Position numbers and translations under genes: made by a program. From the NCBI GenBank assembly GCA_938017515.1, contig CALIJJ010000072.1, positions 1-39,286 on the forward strand: a stretch of 39,286 bases of DNA, in the 5' to 3' direction. How positions within the stretch are numbered: position 1 is the first letter of the stretch; each line of letters opens with the position of its first letter. This stretch comes from an uncultured Pseudanabaenaceae cyanobacterium. GTDB taxonomy: Bacteria; Cyanobacteriota; Cyanobacteriia; PCC-9006; JAAUQQ01. The notes below the pieces were generated by a model that saw nothing but the letters and a program-made list of their open reading frames with translations, was not told the DNA's origin and searched no databases. Positions 16,226 through 25,819 of this stretch are shown piece by piece.

Positions 16226-19200
16226 TTAGATCCCCGTCAGTTCCGCGTCGAGCCTCGGTTGAATGAGTTCTGACAAACGGCTCAACAGCTCATTCTGCTT
16301 AAACGGTTTAGAGAAGTAATCCGATGCGCCCAGTTGGTTGGCCAAGCGACGATGCTTGTTGCCACTGCGGGATGTGAGCATGATGATCGGTGTCTGTTTT
16401 CGAGCCTCGACGCTGCGAAGGCGAGCGAGGAAACGGAAGCCATCCATGCGAGGCATTTCTACATCGCTAATGACTGCATCAACTGGGATACCTTCCTGCA
16501 GTTTGTCCAGCGCATCCTGTCCGTCCTTGGCTTGCTCGACCCGGTAACCTGCTTTTTCTAAGGTAATGGCGAGGAAGCGACGGACGTTGATGGAGTCATC
16601 CACGATCATCACTGTGGGCTTGTCCTCGAAGGCTTGGGCTGGCAACGACAGCGTTGTCTCTGGATCGAAGGGGGGTTGGTTTTCTGGCTGATTTTTGGTC
16701 TGATTGTTTGGCTGCGTTTCTGGGCTGCCTGCCTGGGCTGCGCGTTGCTGTTGGGTCAAAATCCAGTCGAGGAGTGACTCGGTTTCTGCCAGAGGAACCA
16801 CGCGCCCATCGCCCAGCACCACGCAGCCGGAGAAGCCTTGGGGTAAGGGAATCGACCCTTCCACGAGGCGAGTGGTGACCTCCTGTTCACCCCAGTAGCG
16901 ATCGCAATGGATGGCGTAGGGCGTGTCACCTTGGCTGACCAACAGTGCCCCTGCTTCATCGATGATGGGAGTACTCTCTGTTTCGAGTTTGGTTGGCGGG
17001 CGATTGAAGTTGAGCCATTGCTCTAGGCGCAACAGCGGTACGGTGTAACCCTGCCATTCGATGATTTCGCGCTCTGCCACCGTCCTCACCTGCCCACGAT
17101 TGAGCAAGAGCATTTCTTCGACCAGGCTGGTGGGGAAGGCCAAAAAGAGACCTTGGCATTCCACCACAAGGACTCGCGTTACTGAAAGTGAGAGGGGCAC
17201 GGTCAATGTGAAGGTTGTTCCCTGACCGGGCTCTGTTTCAACTTGGACGCTGCCTTGAATCGCCTCTAGATTGCTACGCACGACATCCATTCCCCCGCCG
17301 CGACCCGATAGGTCGGTGACCGTATCGGCGGTGCTAAAGCCTGGCTCAAAGATGAGGTCCAAAATTTCCTGTTCGCTGGCAGCATTCACTTCGGCTAGGG
17401 ACAGACCCATGGTGTTAACCACCTTGGCCTTGATCTTTTCGATGTCAATGCCACCGCCGTCATCCCTGATCGTAATCAAGGTTTGGTTGCCACGATAGCT
17501 CGCGCTAATTTCGATGACGCCCTCAGAGGGTTTGCCATAGGCTTGGCGAATGTCCGGTGTCTCGATGCCGTGGTCAAAGCTGTTGCGCAACAGGTGCATG
17601 AGAGGGTCCTGCAACGCTTCCAAAATGGAACGCTCGATCAGCGTGCCAGTGCCCCGTTCTTTGAGCTGTACGAACTTGCCATGGTGGAGGGAGAGCTGAC
17701 GAAGCAGCCGGGGAAAGCGGCGGGTCAGATCCGAGAGCGGACGCATGCGTACCTGGGTCATGCCGATTTGCATTTGCTTTGCGGTGCGCCCCAGCTCACG
17801 GGAGATCCCCTCGGTTTCTCCCAAGGCTAATTCGATGTCGGTGGAGACCTCTTGGATCTGGACCACGCGTTCGATGATTTCCTGAGCAATCAGGTGCAGG
17901 TCGCTATACTGATCCATTTCCAGCAGGTCGAATTGCTGGGCAAGGCTGATCGGGTCTAGATCGATGATAGGTTCTTGATTAACAGGCTCTTGATTAACAG
18001 ATTCTTGATTAACAGGCTCTTGATTAACAGCATCAAGCTCCTCAGGGCCTGAGCTGATTGTTTTAAAAGGGCCAGCATCCGTTACGGGATGGCTGAGGCT
18101 GTTGGGATAGCTGAGTCGGTGAGCCAGGGAATCATGGTGGCTGAGAGGCTGGGACGGTGATGCCTCGGAGCTGCTCGCTGGCGTCGTCGCATTGCTGTCG
18201 TAGGACTGCCGCAGTTTTTCGTTGGCATTGTTCAGCGATGTCACACGATTGTTCAAGAGGCTGACAAGGCTTTTGAGGGAGCTAAGACGTAAGCTAAGGC
18301 CCCCTCGTTCGGTGTTGAGTTCGCCAAAGAGTTCGCCGAGTCGCTCCAATTGCTTCACGGAGACGCGAACCGTTGAGTCCTCAACCTCTGCTCCCCTTGC
18401 TGGGATGGCATCCAGGATGGATTCATCAGGGAGGCGTGGTTCTGGGGAAGAAGCTTTTGAGCGAGCTTGATCAAAGAGCTGATCCGTCAGGTCTTTCTCG
18501 GGGATGGCGGGGTTAGAGGAGAGAGCGGGCTGTGGTGTTGATCTGGCTTCCTCTGCATTGCTCGTGATTGCGGGCTCAGACCTAACCTCCGCTGATTGGA
18601 ATGCCTCGGTAGGGGGCAACGTTGTATCGCTGTCGTGGCTCGTTTGATCTTCAGGTGTCTGAACATCTGTGGATTGAGTCAGAATGGCCGTCTCTCGGGC
18701 GATCGCACTATATTGTGCGCTGGAGAGAGGCGGATGCTCATGGAAGGGGTCGAGAACCGGTTGCTCGTCTGGGAAAGGCAGTTCTGGAATATGGGCGGCG
18801 AGATCGCGCATTTGCTCCAGGGCTGCCGAGTCCAGCTGAAAGTTGCCGATATCTGGGATTGCCATGTCTGAGGCAATGGTGGTCGGCAGTGATGTCTCTG
18901 CTGGGATGGTTGCGGGAGGGTCGTTGGATTGATGCTGGTGTGTTGTTGAAGAAACAGGCAGATTCAGTTGGGTTGGCAACAGTGCCAGTTCTCCCATGAC
19001 AACTAAGGCTTGGACCCGTTGCAGTTCGTCTAGGGCTGCTTGGGCGATCGCGACTAAACTCTCTCCCTCCGCTGTCTCTAGCGCTGCTATGACTTGATAA
19101 CAAAGTCCTGAAAAGGCTGGCAGCTCCAGCATCTCGCCTAGGCCTGCCATCTCCTCCCCCGCCAGAATGAATTCTTCCTTCAGGAGGGGCCTAGTGGGGT

Positions 19201-19726
19201 CTGCCAAAATCTCTGCAATGCGATCGAGGCAAGGCTCCACCTCACTGGAGAACATGATGCTAATCATGTCTTCCCCAGCATCTGCAGAGAGATCTGCAAT
19301 GTCATCTTCCGGGCTTGGATCGCCCAAGCGTTGATAGAGCGTGTCTAAAAAAGGCTGCGGGTGTGCAGCCAACCACTCCGGTGTGACGGCTTGTTGTTGC
19401 CGATAGAGTGCTGACATCTGGCCCATGCAGTCCAGAACGTTGAAAAAAATCTGCTCTAAGGAGGCATCCACTGCCTCGGTGCGATGGCCTGCCCGCAACA
19501 CTTTAAAAAAGTCCTCTAGCCGGTGGGCTACCTGGCTCATCTCAGCAAAGCCCATCAGGGCCGAGCCCCCCTTAATGGAATGGGCCGCCCGTAAAATGCT
19601 GTTGTATCCTTCCGGGCTAATCCCTTCACTACTCAGCCCTAGGAGTGATGACTCCATGGTGCTGATGTATTCCTGAGCCTCCTCCAAAAATTGAAGGCGC
19701 ACCAGCCATTCTTGATCCTGCGACAT
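16226..19726 (-). CDS. Hybrid CheA kinase of cluster A (PilL/HmpE/PixL type)
   Basis: A 1166-residue chemotaxis kinase. Hpt about 1-110 with phospho-His49 in AAHSIKGGS; a second Hpt-like helical block about 140-245 without the His motif; a long acidic linker about 250-440; dimerisation and connecting region about 445-680; HATPase with N-box near 714 (RNSFDHG) and GRGGGMDVV near 808; CheW-like domain about 840-975; receiver about 1045-1160 with phospho-Asp near 1087. It takes MCP signals and phosphorylates the CheY and PatA-like partners upstream in the cluster; the fused receiver may act as a phosphate sink. The ATG at 19726 is supported by the paralogue, which begins with the same MSQDQEW. 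The linker holds an in-frame 15-bp repeat. Confidence 0.92.
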   Translation of the reverse strand: MSQDQEWLVRLQFLEEAQEYISTMESSLLGLSSEGISPEGYNSILRAAHSIKGGSALMGFAEMSQVAHRLEDFFKVLRAGHRTEAVDASLEQIFFNVLDCMGQMSALYRQQQAVTPEWLAAHPQPFLDTLYQRLGDPSPEDDIADLSADAGEDMISIMFSSEVEPCLDRIAEILADPTRPLLKEEFILAGEEMAGLGEMLELPAFSGLCYQVIAALETAEGESLVAIAQAALDELQRVQALVVMGELALLPTQLNLPVSSTTHQHQSNDPPATIPAETSLPTTIASDMAIPDIGNFQLDSAALEQMRDLAAHIPELPFPDEQPVLDPFHEHPPLSSAQYSAIARETAILTQSTDVQTPEDQTSHDSDTTLPPTEAFQSAEVRSEPAITSNAEEARSTPQPALSSNPAIPEKDLTDQLFDQARSKASSPEPRLPDESILDAIPARGAEVEDSTVRVSVKQLERLGELFGELNTERGGLSLRLSSLKSLVSLLNNRVTSLNNANEKLRQSYDSNATTPASSSEASPSQPLSHHDSLAHRLSYPNSLSHPVTDAGPFKTISSGPEELDAVNQEPVNQESVNQEPVNQEPIIDLDPISLAQQFDLLEMDQYSDLHLIAQEIIERVVQIQEVSTDIELALGETEGISRELGRTAKQMQIGMTQVRMRPLSDLTRRFPRLLRQLSLHHGKFVQLKERGTGTLIERSILEALQDPLMHLLRNSFDHGIETPDIRQAYGKPSEGVIEISASYRGNQTLITIRDDGGGIDIEKIKAKVVNTMGLSLAEVNAASEQEILDLIFEPGFSTADTVTDLSGRGGGMDVVRSNLEAIQGSVQVETEPGQGTTFTLTVPLSLSVTRVLVVECQGLFLAFPTSLVEEMLLLNRGQVRTVAEREIIEWQGYTVPLLRLEQWLNFNRPPTKLETESTPIIDEAGALLVSQGDTPYAIHCDRYWGEQEVTTRLVEGSIPLPQGFSGCVVLGDGRVVPLAETESLLDWILTQQQRAAQAGSPETQPNNQTKNQPENQPPFDPETTLSLPAQAFEDKPTVMIVDDSINVRRFLAITLEKAGYRVEQAKDGQDALDKLQEGIPVDAVISDVEMPRMDGFRFLARLRSVEARKQTPIIMLTSRSGNKHRRLANQLGASDYFSKPFKQNELLSRLSELIQPRLDAELTGI
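17971..18030. repeat. 15-bp coding tandem repeat, four copies, inside CheA of cluster A
   Basis: Four 15-bp units of the form G(C/T)TCTTGATTAACAG, nearly identical. Read on the minus strand they encode four VNQE(P/S) pentapeptides in the disordered linker of CheA. The unit length is a multiple of three, so copy-number change would keep the frame. The paralogous CheA of cluster B lacks it. Confidence 0.85.
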
Positions 19727-19799
19727 GGAATTGATACCGATTACGGAGTGAAATTAGGCAGCCATAGAGATGAAGCCTGTCGATGAACCAGCGATGAAC

Positions 19800-22751
19800 C
19801 TAGGTGCGATCGACTTTAAAGGTGCTCATTGTGGTCTGGAGTTGCTCAGCCACCTGAACGGTATTTGCCAGTAATTTCGAGACGGCTTCAGAATCCTGAG
19901 ATGCCGTGTCGGTCACCTGAGCCATCTGCTTCATCAGGTTTTGGACCAAGCTTGAGGTGTCGGCCTGCTCCACCGTCTCTTGGGAAATCATCTGGAAGAT
20001 CTCGTTGACCTGTTGGGAGGCTGCTAGGATTTGGGCCAAGCTACTCTGGGCCTCTTCCACAGATCGAGTCCCTGCAACAACCTGGGTGGTACTGCTTTCC
20101 ATGGCCTCGACCACTTCCGTTGTCCCGGTCTGAATCGAGGTAATGATCTGCTCGATTTCCTTGGTGGCAGTGGCAGACTGGGCCGCCAATGCACCGACTT
20201 CCTCGGCAACGACGGCGAAACCGCGTCCTTCTTCTCCGGCACGGGCCGCCTCAATACCGGCGTTAACTGCGAGCAGGTTCGTCTTCAACGCAATCTGGTT
20301 AATGAGCTCAACCACCTTCGAAATTTGTTGAGAGGATTCACCCAAGCGCTTCACTTTCTTCGCTGTCTCGGCAACGGTCCGGCGCACCTGCTGAATGCTA
20401 TCCACCGTTTTGTCCATGGCTTTTCCACCGGCCTGGGCCGTTAGCTCAGCTTGCTGCGTGGTCTTGGCTGCCTCCTGGGCTTTGCTGGCGACGTTGTGCA
20501 GGGCTGTGGTCATCACCTCCACTGAAACGAGTGTCTCTTTGACTTGATGGGACTGATGAAGCGTTTCAGTGGCGAGTTTGCCGATGGATTCACCACTGCT
20601 GGTGACCGAGCTGTTGACCTGGTCAGCAGCTTGTTTCGCCTCGGTGACCACGTCCCGCAGGCTCTCAACAATGGCGTTGAAGAAGTCAGCGACAATCCCA
20701 ATTTCATCCGCAGTAATTTGGGCACGTACGGTCAAGTCGCCGCTGCTGGCACCCTCCACACTGTTGAGGAAACCCAACAGCTCCGCTTGCAGTTTCTCCT
20801 TCGCTTTCCGCTCTTTATGGGCCAGGTGTTGGGCTTGCTGAAATGAATCGACGCTGCTGAGAGCAAGTCCTAAACGGGAGCCCATCTGGGTGATGAAGTC
20901 GCTATCTTGAGGGGTCCACCAGCGTTCTTGGGCACAGCTATGGAAGGCGAGGATGCCATAGAGCTTATTGTTGAGCAAGATGGGGGTCGCCAGCATGGAC
21001 TTCACTCCCCAGCCTTGTAGTTGCTGCAACTGATCGGGAGCAACATCCCCTTGGGTAATTTGTGAAAGAACTAAGGTCTGCTGATTGTTGTAGGTTTCTT
21101 GGTCTGTCTGTGATAACGCATGGATGGTTTCACCCATGGTTTGGGGTAGAGCGGGGAGGACGGCTTCTGCCAGAATGACTCCGCTGCCCTCTGGCCCCTC
21201 AGTCCGTTGGAAGATAACGCGATCGCTTCCCGTTTGGCGTTGTACTTCATGCATCAACTGATCCAGTCTGACGGGCAATTCTGCTTCATCACGAACGCGG
21301 GCCAGATCGCCGAGGAGCTGAGACAGTTGGGCTTCCATCGTCTGTTGCTCAAAGAAGCTCTTGAGTTGGTCTCCCATCAGGTTGATATTCTGGCCGAGCT
21401 GTACCAGTTCATCGCCGTCTGCTGGCACGTCTAAGCGAGTTTCGAGATCACCATCACCAATTTTCTTGACTGCCTTGGCTGCGTTGAGCAACGGACGGGT
21501 GGTTTGGTTGGAGAGAAATAGGGCTAGGGCAAGGCTGGCGACAATCGTTGCCCCTGTACCCAATAGCAGAGTGAGCAGCAGTTGTCGTTGCACCCGAAAG
21601 GCATCTGCGACTGGCGTTTCGATGATGCCCGTCCATTGAAGATTCAATAGACCCTGTTCAACGATAGGAGCACTGCTGGAAATCAACCAACTCTGGCCTT
21701 TGCTATCCTGTGCTTTCAGTGTTTTGTTAGGCTGCTTTTCAATGCTATTCCATAGACCAGGAAAAGCATCATTGAGCTTCTCGCCGATCAGCTCCTGCTC
21801 AGTGTTTCGCTCAGGGTTGCGATTCGGTGATTGATCACCATTGTCAGGCTGAGCAACCCCAGCGGGAGCCGCGAGAATATACTTCCCATCGCGGTCGATG
21901 ACATAGATGTCATCAACGTCACTTTGAATGTCTGAAACCGATGCAAAAAGGGAGTGTTGGGGGAGGCGGAGACGAACAACACCAATGATTTCAGCACTGT
22001 CGAGCCGTCGAATGGGTACAGCTAGAAAGATAGCTGGCTCATCAATTTCCTGATTGTCCTGAGGATTCGTATAGGTCTGCTCGCCGCTGACAATGGCTGT
22101 TTGAAAATAGCTTTCAGCGGCAATATTGGGAAGCTTTGAGCCATCCGATTGGACAATGACATCGCCGTTCAGATCGAAGAAAGCAAGGCTGTCATAAACG
22201 CTGGAGCGCGCGAGGAACTTGTTGAGCCGTCGGGTAATTTCTGTCTGGCCTTGTTGTTCGATGACGCGGGGATCGCGGAAGATTAGACGAGTGCTTAAGT
22301 CTTCCAGCTCTGCGAGACGAAATCCCATGTAGATTTGCAGCCGACGGGTCAGGGCTGTGGCCCGGTTTGCTTTATCAGCTTGAATCTGCGCTTGTACCGT
22401 GGAACTCGCTCGGAGATAGGCAATCGTGCCAATGCCGAGCGCGGGCATAACGCTGAGGGCGATCGCTGCGATCATCACCTTGGATTTGATACCGAGGGTC
22501 TTCCACATCGCAGATAATCCCACAGGATAGCTGGGGCGACTACGCCACTGCGTTTGTTGAAGGATGGTGCTGGCAACGGCGTTGAACTCATTGCTTTCTA
22601 GTGGACTCAATATAGGCAATGCTAGGTTGCCTGAGACTGCATCCTCTGCGATCGGCGGAGCAGACATGACCGCGTTTTCCAGCTCGGTGCTCAGGGATTG
22701 TAATTCAGGTGTTGAACCGTTTTCGGAACGACTGGAATTGGAAGTGACCAT
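19800..22751 (-). CDS. Membrane chemoreceptor (MCP) of cluster A, Cache-HAMP-GAF-HAMP-MCP
   Basis: A 983-residue methyl-accepting-type receptor. A cytoplasmic Ser-rich N-tail of about 90 residues precedes TM1 (about 92-113). The Cache-like periplasmic sensor spans about 114-386, TM2 about 387-410, and HAMP about 410-460. A GAF domain resembling the phytochrome class lies at about 510-627, a second HAMP-like segment at about 665-700, and the signalling hairpin tip at about 820-853 ([23 protein letters not shown]). The Cys-His pair that binds bilin in photoreceptor GAFs is absent, so direct light sensing is unlikely. No C-terminal NWETF-type tether is present. The Cache loop near 300-330 carries an Asn/Pro/Glu-rich insertion absent from the cluster B receptor. 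The signal passes to CheA, encoded 73 bp downstream. Confidence 0.92.
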   Translation of the reverse strand: MVTSNSSRSENGSTPELQSLSTELENAVMSAPPIAEDAVSGNLALPILSPLESNEFNAVASTILQQTQWRSRPSYPVGLSAMWKTLGIKSKVMIAAIALSVMPALGIGTIAYLRASSTVQAQIQADKANRATALTRRLQIYMGFRLAELEDLSTRLIFRDPRVIEQQGQTEITRRLNKFLARSSVYDSLAFFDLNGDVIVQSDGSKLPNIAAESYFQTAIVSGEQTYTNPQDNQEIDEPAIFLAVPIRRLDSAEIIGVVRLRLPQHSLFASVSDIQSDVDDIYVIDRDGKYILAAPAGVAQPDNGDQSPNRNPERNTEQELIGEKLNDAFPGLWNSIEKQPNKTLKAQDSKGQSWLISSSAPIVEQGLLNLQWTGIIETPVADAFRVQRQLLLTLLLGTGATIVASLALALFLSNQTTRPLLNAAKAVKKIGDGDLETRLDVPADGDELVQLGQNINLMGDQLKSFFEQQTMEAQLSQLLGDLARVRDEAELPVRLDQLMHEVQRQTGSDRVIFQRTEGPEGSGVILAEAVLPALPQTMGETIHALSQTDQETYNNQQTLVLSQITQGDVAPDQLQQLQGWGVKSMLATPILLNNKLYGILAFHSCAQERWWTPQDSDFITQMGSRLGLALSSVDSFQQAQHLAHKERKAKEKLQAELLGFLNSVEGASSGDLTVRAQITADEIGIVADFFNAIVESLRDVVTEAKQAADQVNSSVTSSGESIGKLATETLHQSHQVKETLVSVEVMTTALHNVASKAQEAAKTTQQAELTAQAGGKAMDKTVDSIQQVRRTVAETAKKVKRLGESSQQISKVVELINQIALKTNLLAVNAGIEAARAGEEGRGFAVVAEEVGALAAQSATATKEIEQIITSIQTGTTEVVEAMESSTTQVVAGTRSVEEAQSSLAQILAASQQVNEIFQMISQETVEQADTSSLVQNLMKQMAQVTDTASQDSEAVSKLLANTVQVAEQLQTTMSTFKVDRT

Positions 22752-22837
22752 GACTTTGAGAATGAAGGGATGACGGGAGATAAGAAAAGAGAGGCTTGGG
22801 AGGCTAAAACTTGATTGAGCCTTGGGGAATTTACATC

Positions 22838-22871
22838 GATAGTCTGAGAGCCTTGATAGTCTGAGAGCCTT
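22838..22871. repeat. 17-bp direct repeat, two copies, CheW-MCP gap of cluster A
   Basis: GATAGTCTGAGAGCCTT occurs twice, exactly head to tail, in the 221-bp gap between the CheW stop and the MCP start. The matching gap of cluster B holds a different tandem repeat (32908-32971). Confidence 0.8.
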
Positions 22872-22972
22872 TAGAAGCTGACTTGCCGAACCTCAGACCT
22901 AGACGCCGATAGACTTTCGCAATCTCGCATTGTGTCTGCACGAATCTTCTGAGCCAGACGGTTTGGACCGCC

Positions 22973-23506
22973 CTATGGGCTTGAATGATGAGGGTTGTAG
23001 GCGGCGATCGATGCTGCATCCAGCACTAAAAGTTGTTCTGAGCCGGAGTCCAGACATCCCTGCAAATAAGGAACAAAACCTGCTGGAATATCGCTCTCAA
23101 ACGGCGACGCAATGTCTTCTGTGACAATTCGCGTGATGCCTTGAATCTGTTGAACAGCGATGCCTAAGTGAACCTGGCCCACATGGAGAATCGCCAAATG
23201 GTATTCCGCAGCCCGGGGATCGAGCGGTGCTAATCCCAATAGATGAGGCAGATCAATCACCCAGAAGATACGGCTGCGGTGATTGATCAGTCCCATAATG
23301 GTTGACGCCATCGTCGGAACGACGGTCAACTGTTGAGGCGCAATAACCAGCACCTCTTGGGCTTGTCGAGTATCCACGGCTCCGATCAGATGCTCATTGA
23401 GCCTGAATCGGATGTAGGGATCGCCGAGATTTTTCAGAGTCGGGCTACCCAAGCTTGCGGCGGTGGGCAGCGCTGCCGTGGGAAGAACGGGTAATGCGCC
23501 TGTCAT
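22973..23506 (-). CDS. CheW scaffold protein of cluster A
   Basis: CheW-type coupling protein, 177 aa, linking receptor and CheA. An Ala/Pro-rich N-tail of about 28 residues precedes the CheW fold: YIRFRLNEHLIGAVDT, VVPTMASTIMGLINHRSRIFWVIDLPHLLG, HLAILHVGQVHLGIAV and a C-terminal LLVLDAASI strand. The pattern MGLxNHRSRxxWVxDLPxLLGLAPL is shared with the cluster B paralogue. It follows CheY with an 89-bp gap. No clear Shine-Dalgarno is seen before the ATG at 23506; the fold itself starts at about residue 30, so the exact start is uncertain. Confidence 0.88.
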   Translation of the reverse strand: MTGALPVLPTAALPTAASLGSPTLKNLGDPYIRFRLNEHLIGAVDTRQAQEVLVIAPQQLTVVPTMASTIMGLINHRSRIFWVIDLPHLLGLAPLDPRAAEYHLAILHVGQVHLGIAVQQIQGITRIVTEDIASPFESDIPAGFVPYLQGCLDSGSEQLLVLDAASIAAYNPHHSSP

Positions 23507-23595
23507 GATACTGACTCTTGGTTGACTCCTGCTCTAGGAGGGGGAGGTAGATGGAGAAGTAAAGCGTTTGTGACTGGGGGTCTTCAGACCAGGCG

Positions 23596-23967
23596 TTAAG
23601 CAGTTTGGCCAATCAAGGACGTCACGGCGTTGACAATGTCTTCTTTGGTGTAGGGCTTGGTGATATAAATATTGACGCCTTGCTTCATGGCCCACATTTT
23701 GTCGAGGTCTTGGTTCTTGGAGCTGCAAGCGACAATGGGGATGTCCTTGGTGGACGGATTTTTCCTGAGATTTCGACAGAGTTCTAGGCCACTCATTCCC
23801 GGCATGACGACATCGGTCACGATCACTGCGGGAGTTGTGGATTCAAGCTTATTCAGCGCTTCGGTGCCGTTGCTGGCATCAATAATCAGGTGACCTGCTT
23901 CCTGAAGGTATTGCGTCATCAACTGACGCTCGGAAGCTGTGTCTTCCACAAGTAGAATGGTAGCCAT
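23596..23967 (-). CDS. CheY-type single-domain response regulator of cluster A (PilH/HmpB-like)
   Basis: Stand-alone receiver, 123 aa, with no output domain. It has the acidic pair in LLVEDT, phospho-acceptor Asp52 in VTDVVMPGMSG, the switch Ser in ACSSKNQD and the Lys in ITKPY, so it is a complete phospho-switch. It is expected to be phosphorylated by the cluster CheA and to act on motility or as a phosphate sink. By hand count about 86 of 120 positions match the cluster B paralogue at 33543-33905. A GGGAG precedes the ATG by about 12 bases. Confidence 0.93.
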   Translation of the reverse strand: MATILLVEDTASERQLMTQYLQEAGHLIIDASNGTEALNKLESTTPAVIVTDVVMPGMSGLELCRNLRKNPSTKDIPIVACSSKNQDLDKMWAMKQGVNIYITKPYTKEDIVNAVTSLIGQTA

Positions 23968-24175
23968 ATTGGTAGATTTCTCCCAAACCAGGAAGGATTA
24001 GCTGTGGTGATCATGGGCAAGATGAGCAAAAAGTACTCAGGTCTTGCGTGAGGACTGAGATGCTATGGACGTCATAGAGAGCTGGCGCAGCTCCATCCTT
24101 AGAGTCCCCAAAATAAGGTAGGAAAAAACAAGAAATGTTGGATTGGTATGAGAATCGCTCAGAGCGTTCTGATGC

Positions 24176-25564
24176 TTATTCGCTCAAATGGCGAAAGATT
24201 ATTTCTAAGAGATCCTTTTGGGAAAAAGGCTTGTTGAGATAATCAGTAATCCCAGCAAGTTTTGCCTTGGCACGATTAACCAGGCCTCGATTGCCTGTGA
24301 CCATGATGACGGGAATATGCTTGAGCCTGCTTGACTTACGTAACATGGTGCAGACCTGATACCCATCGACACCAGGCATATTTGCATCGAGTAAAATGAT
24401 GTCTGGCTTGATGGAATTAATCTTCATCAATGCTTTTTTAGAGTCTTCAATCAGCGTGACTGAGAAGAGATCAGCCTGGAGAAAGCGATTGATCTCATTG
24501 AGAACCGCTGGACTGTCGTCGATGCAGACAATATCCCAGGTTTTGGTGGCTATCTCGCTGGGGGCATTGCCCGTTGGTGAGAGGGGCGGGGTTGTTGTAC
24601 TTGCTTCGCCAGTGTCTGTCGGACGATGAGCTGAGGTGATGGGAGTGGACAGGGAAGGAGATGGAGAAGGAGATGGATAGGCAGGTGGGGCGATCGCGAT
24701 GCTGCCGGACTCCGCTCGGACCGGTGTTCTACTGCCCATCGAGGGGCCCATCGGAGGGCTAGCGGCGATCGTTTGCCGTTGCCAGGGGAGTTGATCAAAG
24801 GGTGAAAAGGGATCATGGAGCTTGATGATTCCCTGCTGCATGAGCGGCAGAAACTGTCTGGCTAGGGCAATTTCATCTTGACCCATCAACATCGCGATCT
24901 GTCGCCAGCTAAACCCAATGAGAATTTGCCGCAGTCGCGTCTGAAGCTCGGAGGGTAAGTTGCTCTGCTGGAGGGAGGCTCCATTGAGATAGGGGCGCTG
25001 GTAGGGCGAAAAAAGAGTCGGCTGCAAGGTCTGCCACTGTTGGAGACGAGCCTGAGCTTCCGTCTGGAGGCGGTAAAAGTCGAGGGCAGGGAGAGCGGGG
25101 AGTGCTGGTAGGGATATTGCTTGGTGTGGATATTCAGTCTCTGCTAGCAAACAGAGGCTTTCCATCACTTCTAGATTGAGCCGATGGATCACTTGAGCCA
25201 TGATCTCAGGGCTGAGTTGAGTGGTTTGCGAGAGCCAGCTAATGACCTGATAATCAGCTCCAGGAGCAGGGACATGTTGAGGACTGCTCGCTTGCTCAAA
25301 CTGCATGCGCGCTTGGGTGGACAGCGTTTGATGATCAATGCTGGTGTGCTGTAAACATCCGCGCAGTACCCTCGACAAGCGCTCGAAAGGATCGATGGAA
25401 TTACTCACGTAGACGATCTGTCCGCTGCTGCCGTAGATGAACCAGTCAATGCCGGGACTACTGAGCTGTACATATCCATTCCCCAGGGCTTGGATCTGGT
25501 GCACAATCAACTCGGCACGCGGTGGGGCGCCCTGCCCGACGACAGGGATACAAGCTGCTTCCAT
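24176..25564 (-). CDS. PatA-like (PATAN-REC) response regulator of cluster A (PilG/HmpA/PixG-like)
   Basis: First gene of cluster A, 462 aa. The N-terminal half (about 1-230) is the PATAN/DUF4388-type region of cyanobacterial PatA proteins: GYVQLSSPGIDWFIYG, QIVYVSNSIDPFERL and FSPYQRPYL motifs. A Pro/Ser-rich linker (about 270-340) leads to a C-terminal receiver (about 345-462) with DD pair, phospho-Asp near 390 (LLDANMPGVDG) and NKPF. In Synechocystis and Nostoc such proteins (PixG, PilG, HmpA) steer type IV pilus motility. AGGAG lies 13 bases before the ATG. A 208-bp gap separates it from CheY, unlike cluster B where the gap is 89 bp. Confidence 0.9.
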   Translation of the reverse strand: MEAACIPVVGQGAPPRAELIVHQIQALGNGYVQLSSPGIDWFIYGSSGQIVYVSNSIDPFERLSRVLRGCLQHTSIDHQTLSTQARMQFEQASSPQHVPAPGADYQVISWLSQTTQLSPEIMAQVIHRLNLEVMESLCLLAETEYPHQAISLPALPALPALDFYRLQTEAQARLQQWQTLQPTLFSPYQRPYLNGASLQQSNLPSELQTRLRQILIGFSWRQIAMLMGQDEIALARQFLPLMQQGIIKLHDPFSPFDQLPWQRQTIAASPPMGPSMGSRTPVRAESGSIAIAPPAYPSPSPSPSLSTPITSAHRPTDTGEASTTTPPLSPTGNAPSEIATKTWDIVCIDDSPAVLNEINRFLQADLFSVTLIEDSKKALMKINSIKPDIILLDANMPGVDGYQVCTMLRKSSRLKHIPVIMVTGNRGLVNRAKAKLAGITDYLNKPFSQKDLLEIIFRHLSE

Positions 25565-25819
25565 GGTTTTATTGAATCTCCTGACTACAATTAACGGGCG
25601 TGATACTCGCTAGCACGATGGTGTATTGGCCCGAAATGTATGGGCTAGGGCACGGGGCATTCACTGGGTCTGCATCCGGTACACCTAGGCACACCAGAAA
25701 TGAGAGGGGATGAACGCAACGGTAGATATTAGAGTTCCGTATACACAGGATTCCCTAGCCTCTGTCCGACTTATCCTACAGATTTCCTAAAGTCATCCAT
25801 GGGCTGTGCTGGAGCGGGA

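Noticed and set aside
17971..18030. CRISPR array at the regular 15-bp repeats
   Set aside because: Units are contiguous without spacers and encode protein; none of the repeat loci in the window has the repeat-spacer layout.
16226..19726. Possible frameshift or gene fusion because of the long linker in CheA
   Set aside because: The frame is continuous and the paralogue has a linker of similar length; long linkers are normal in cyanobacterial hybrid CheA proteins.
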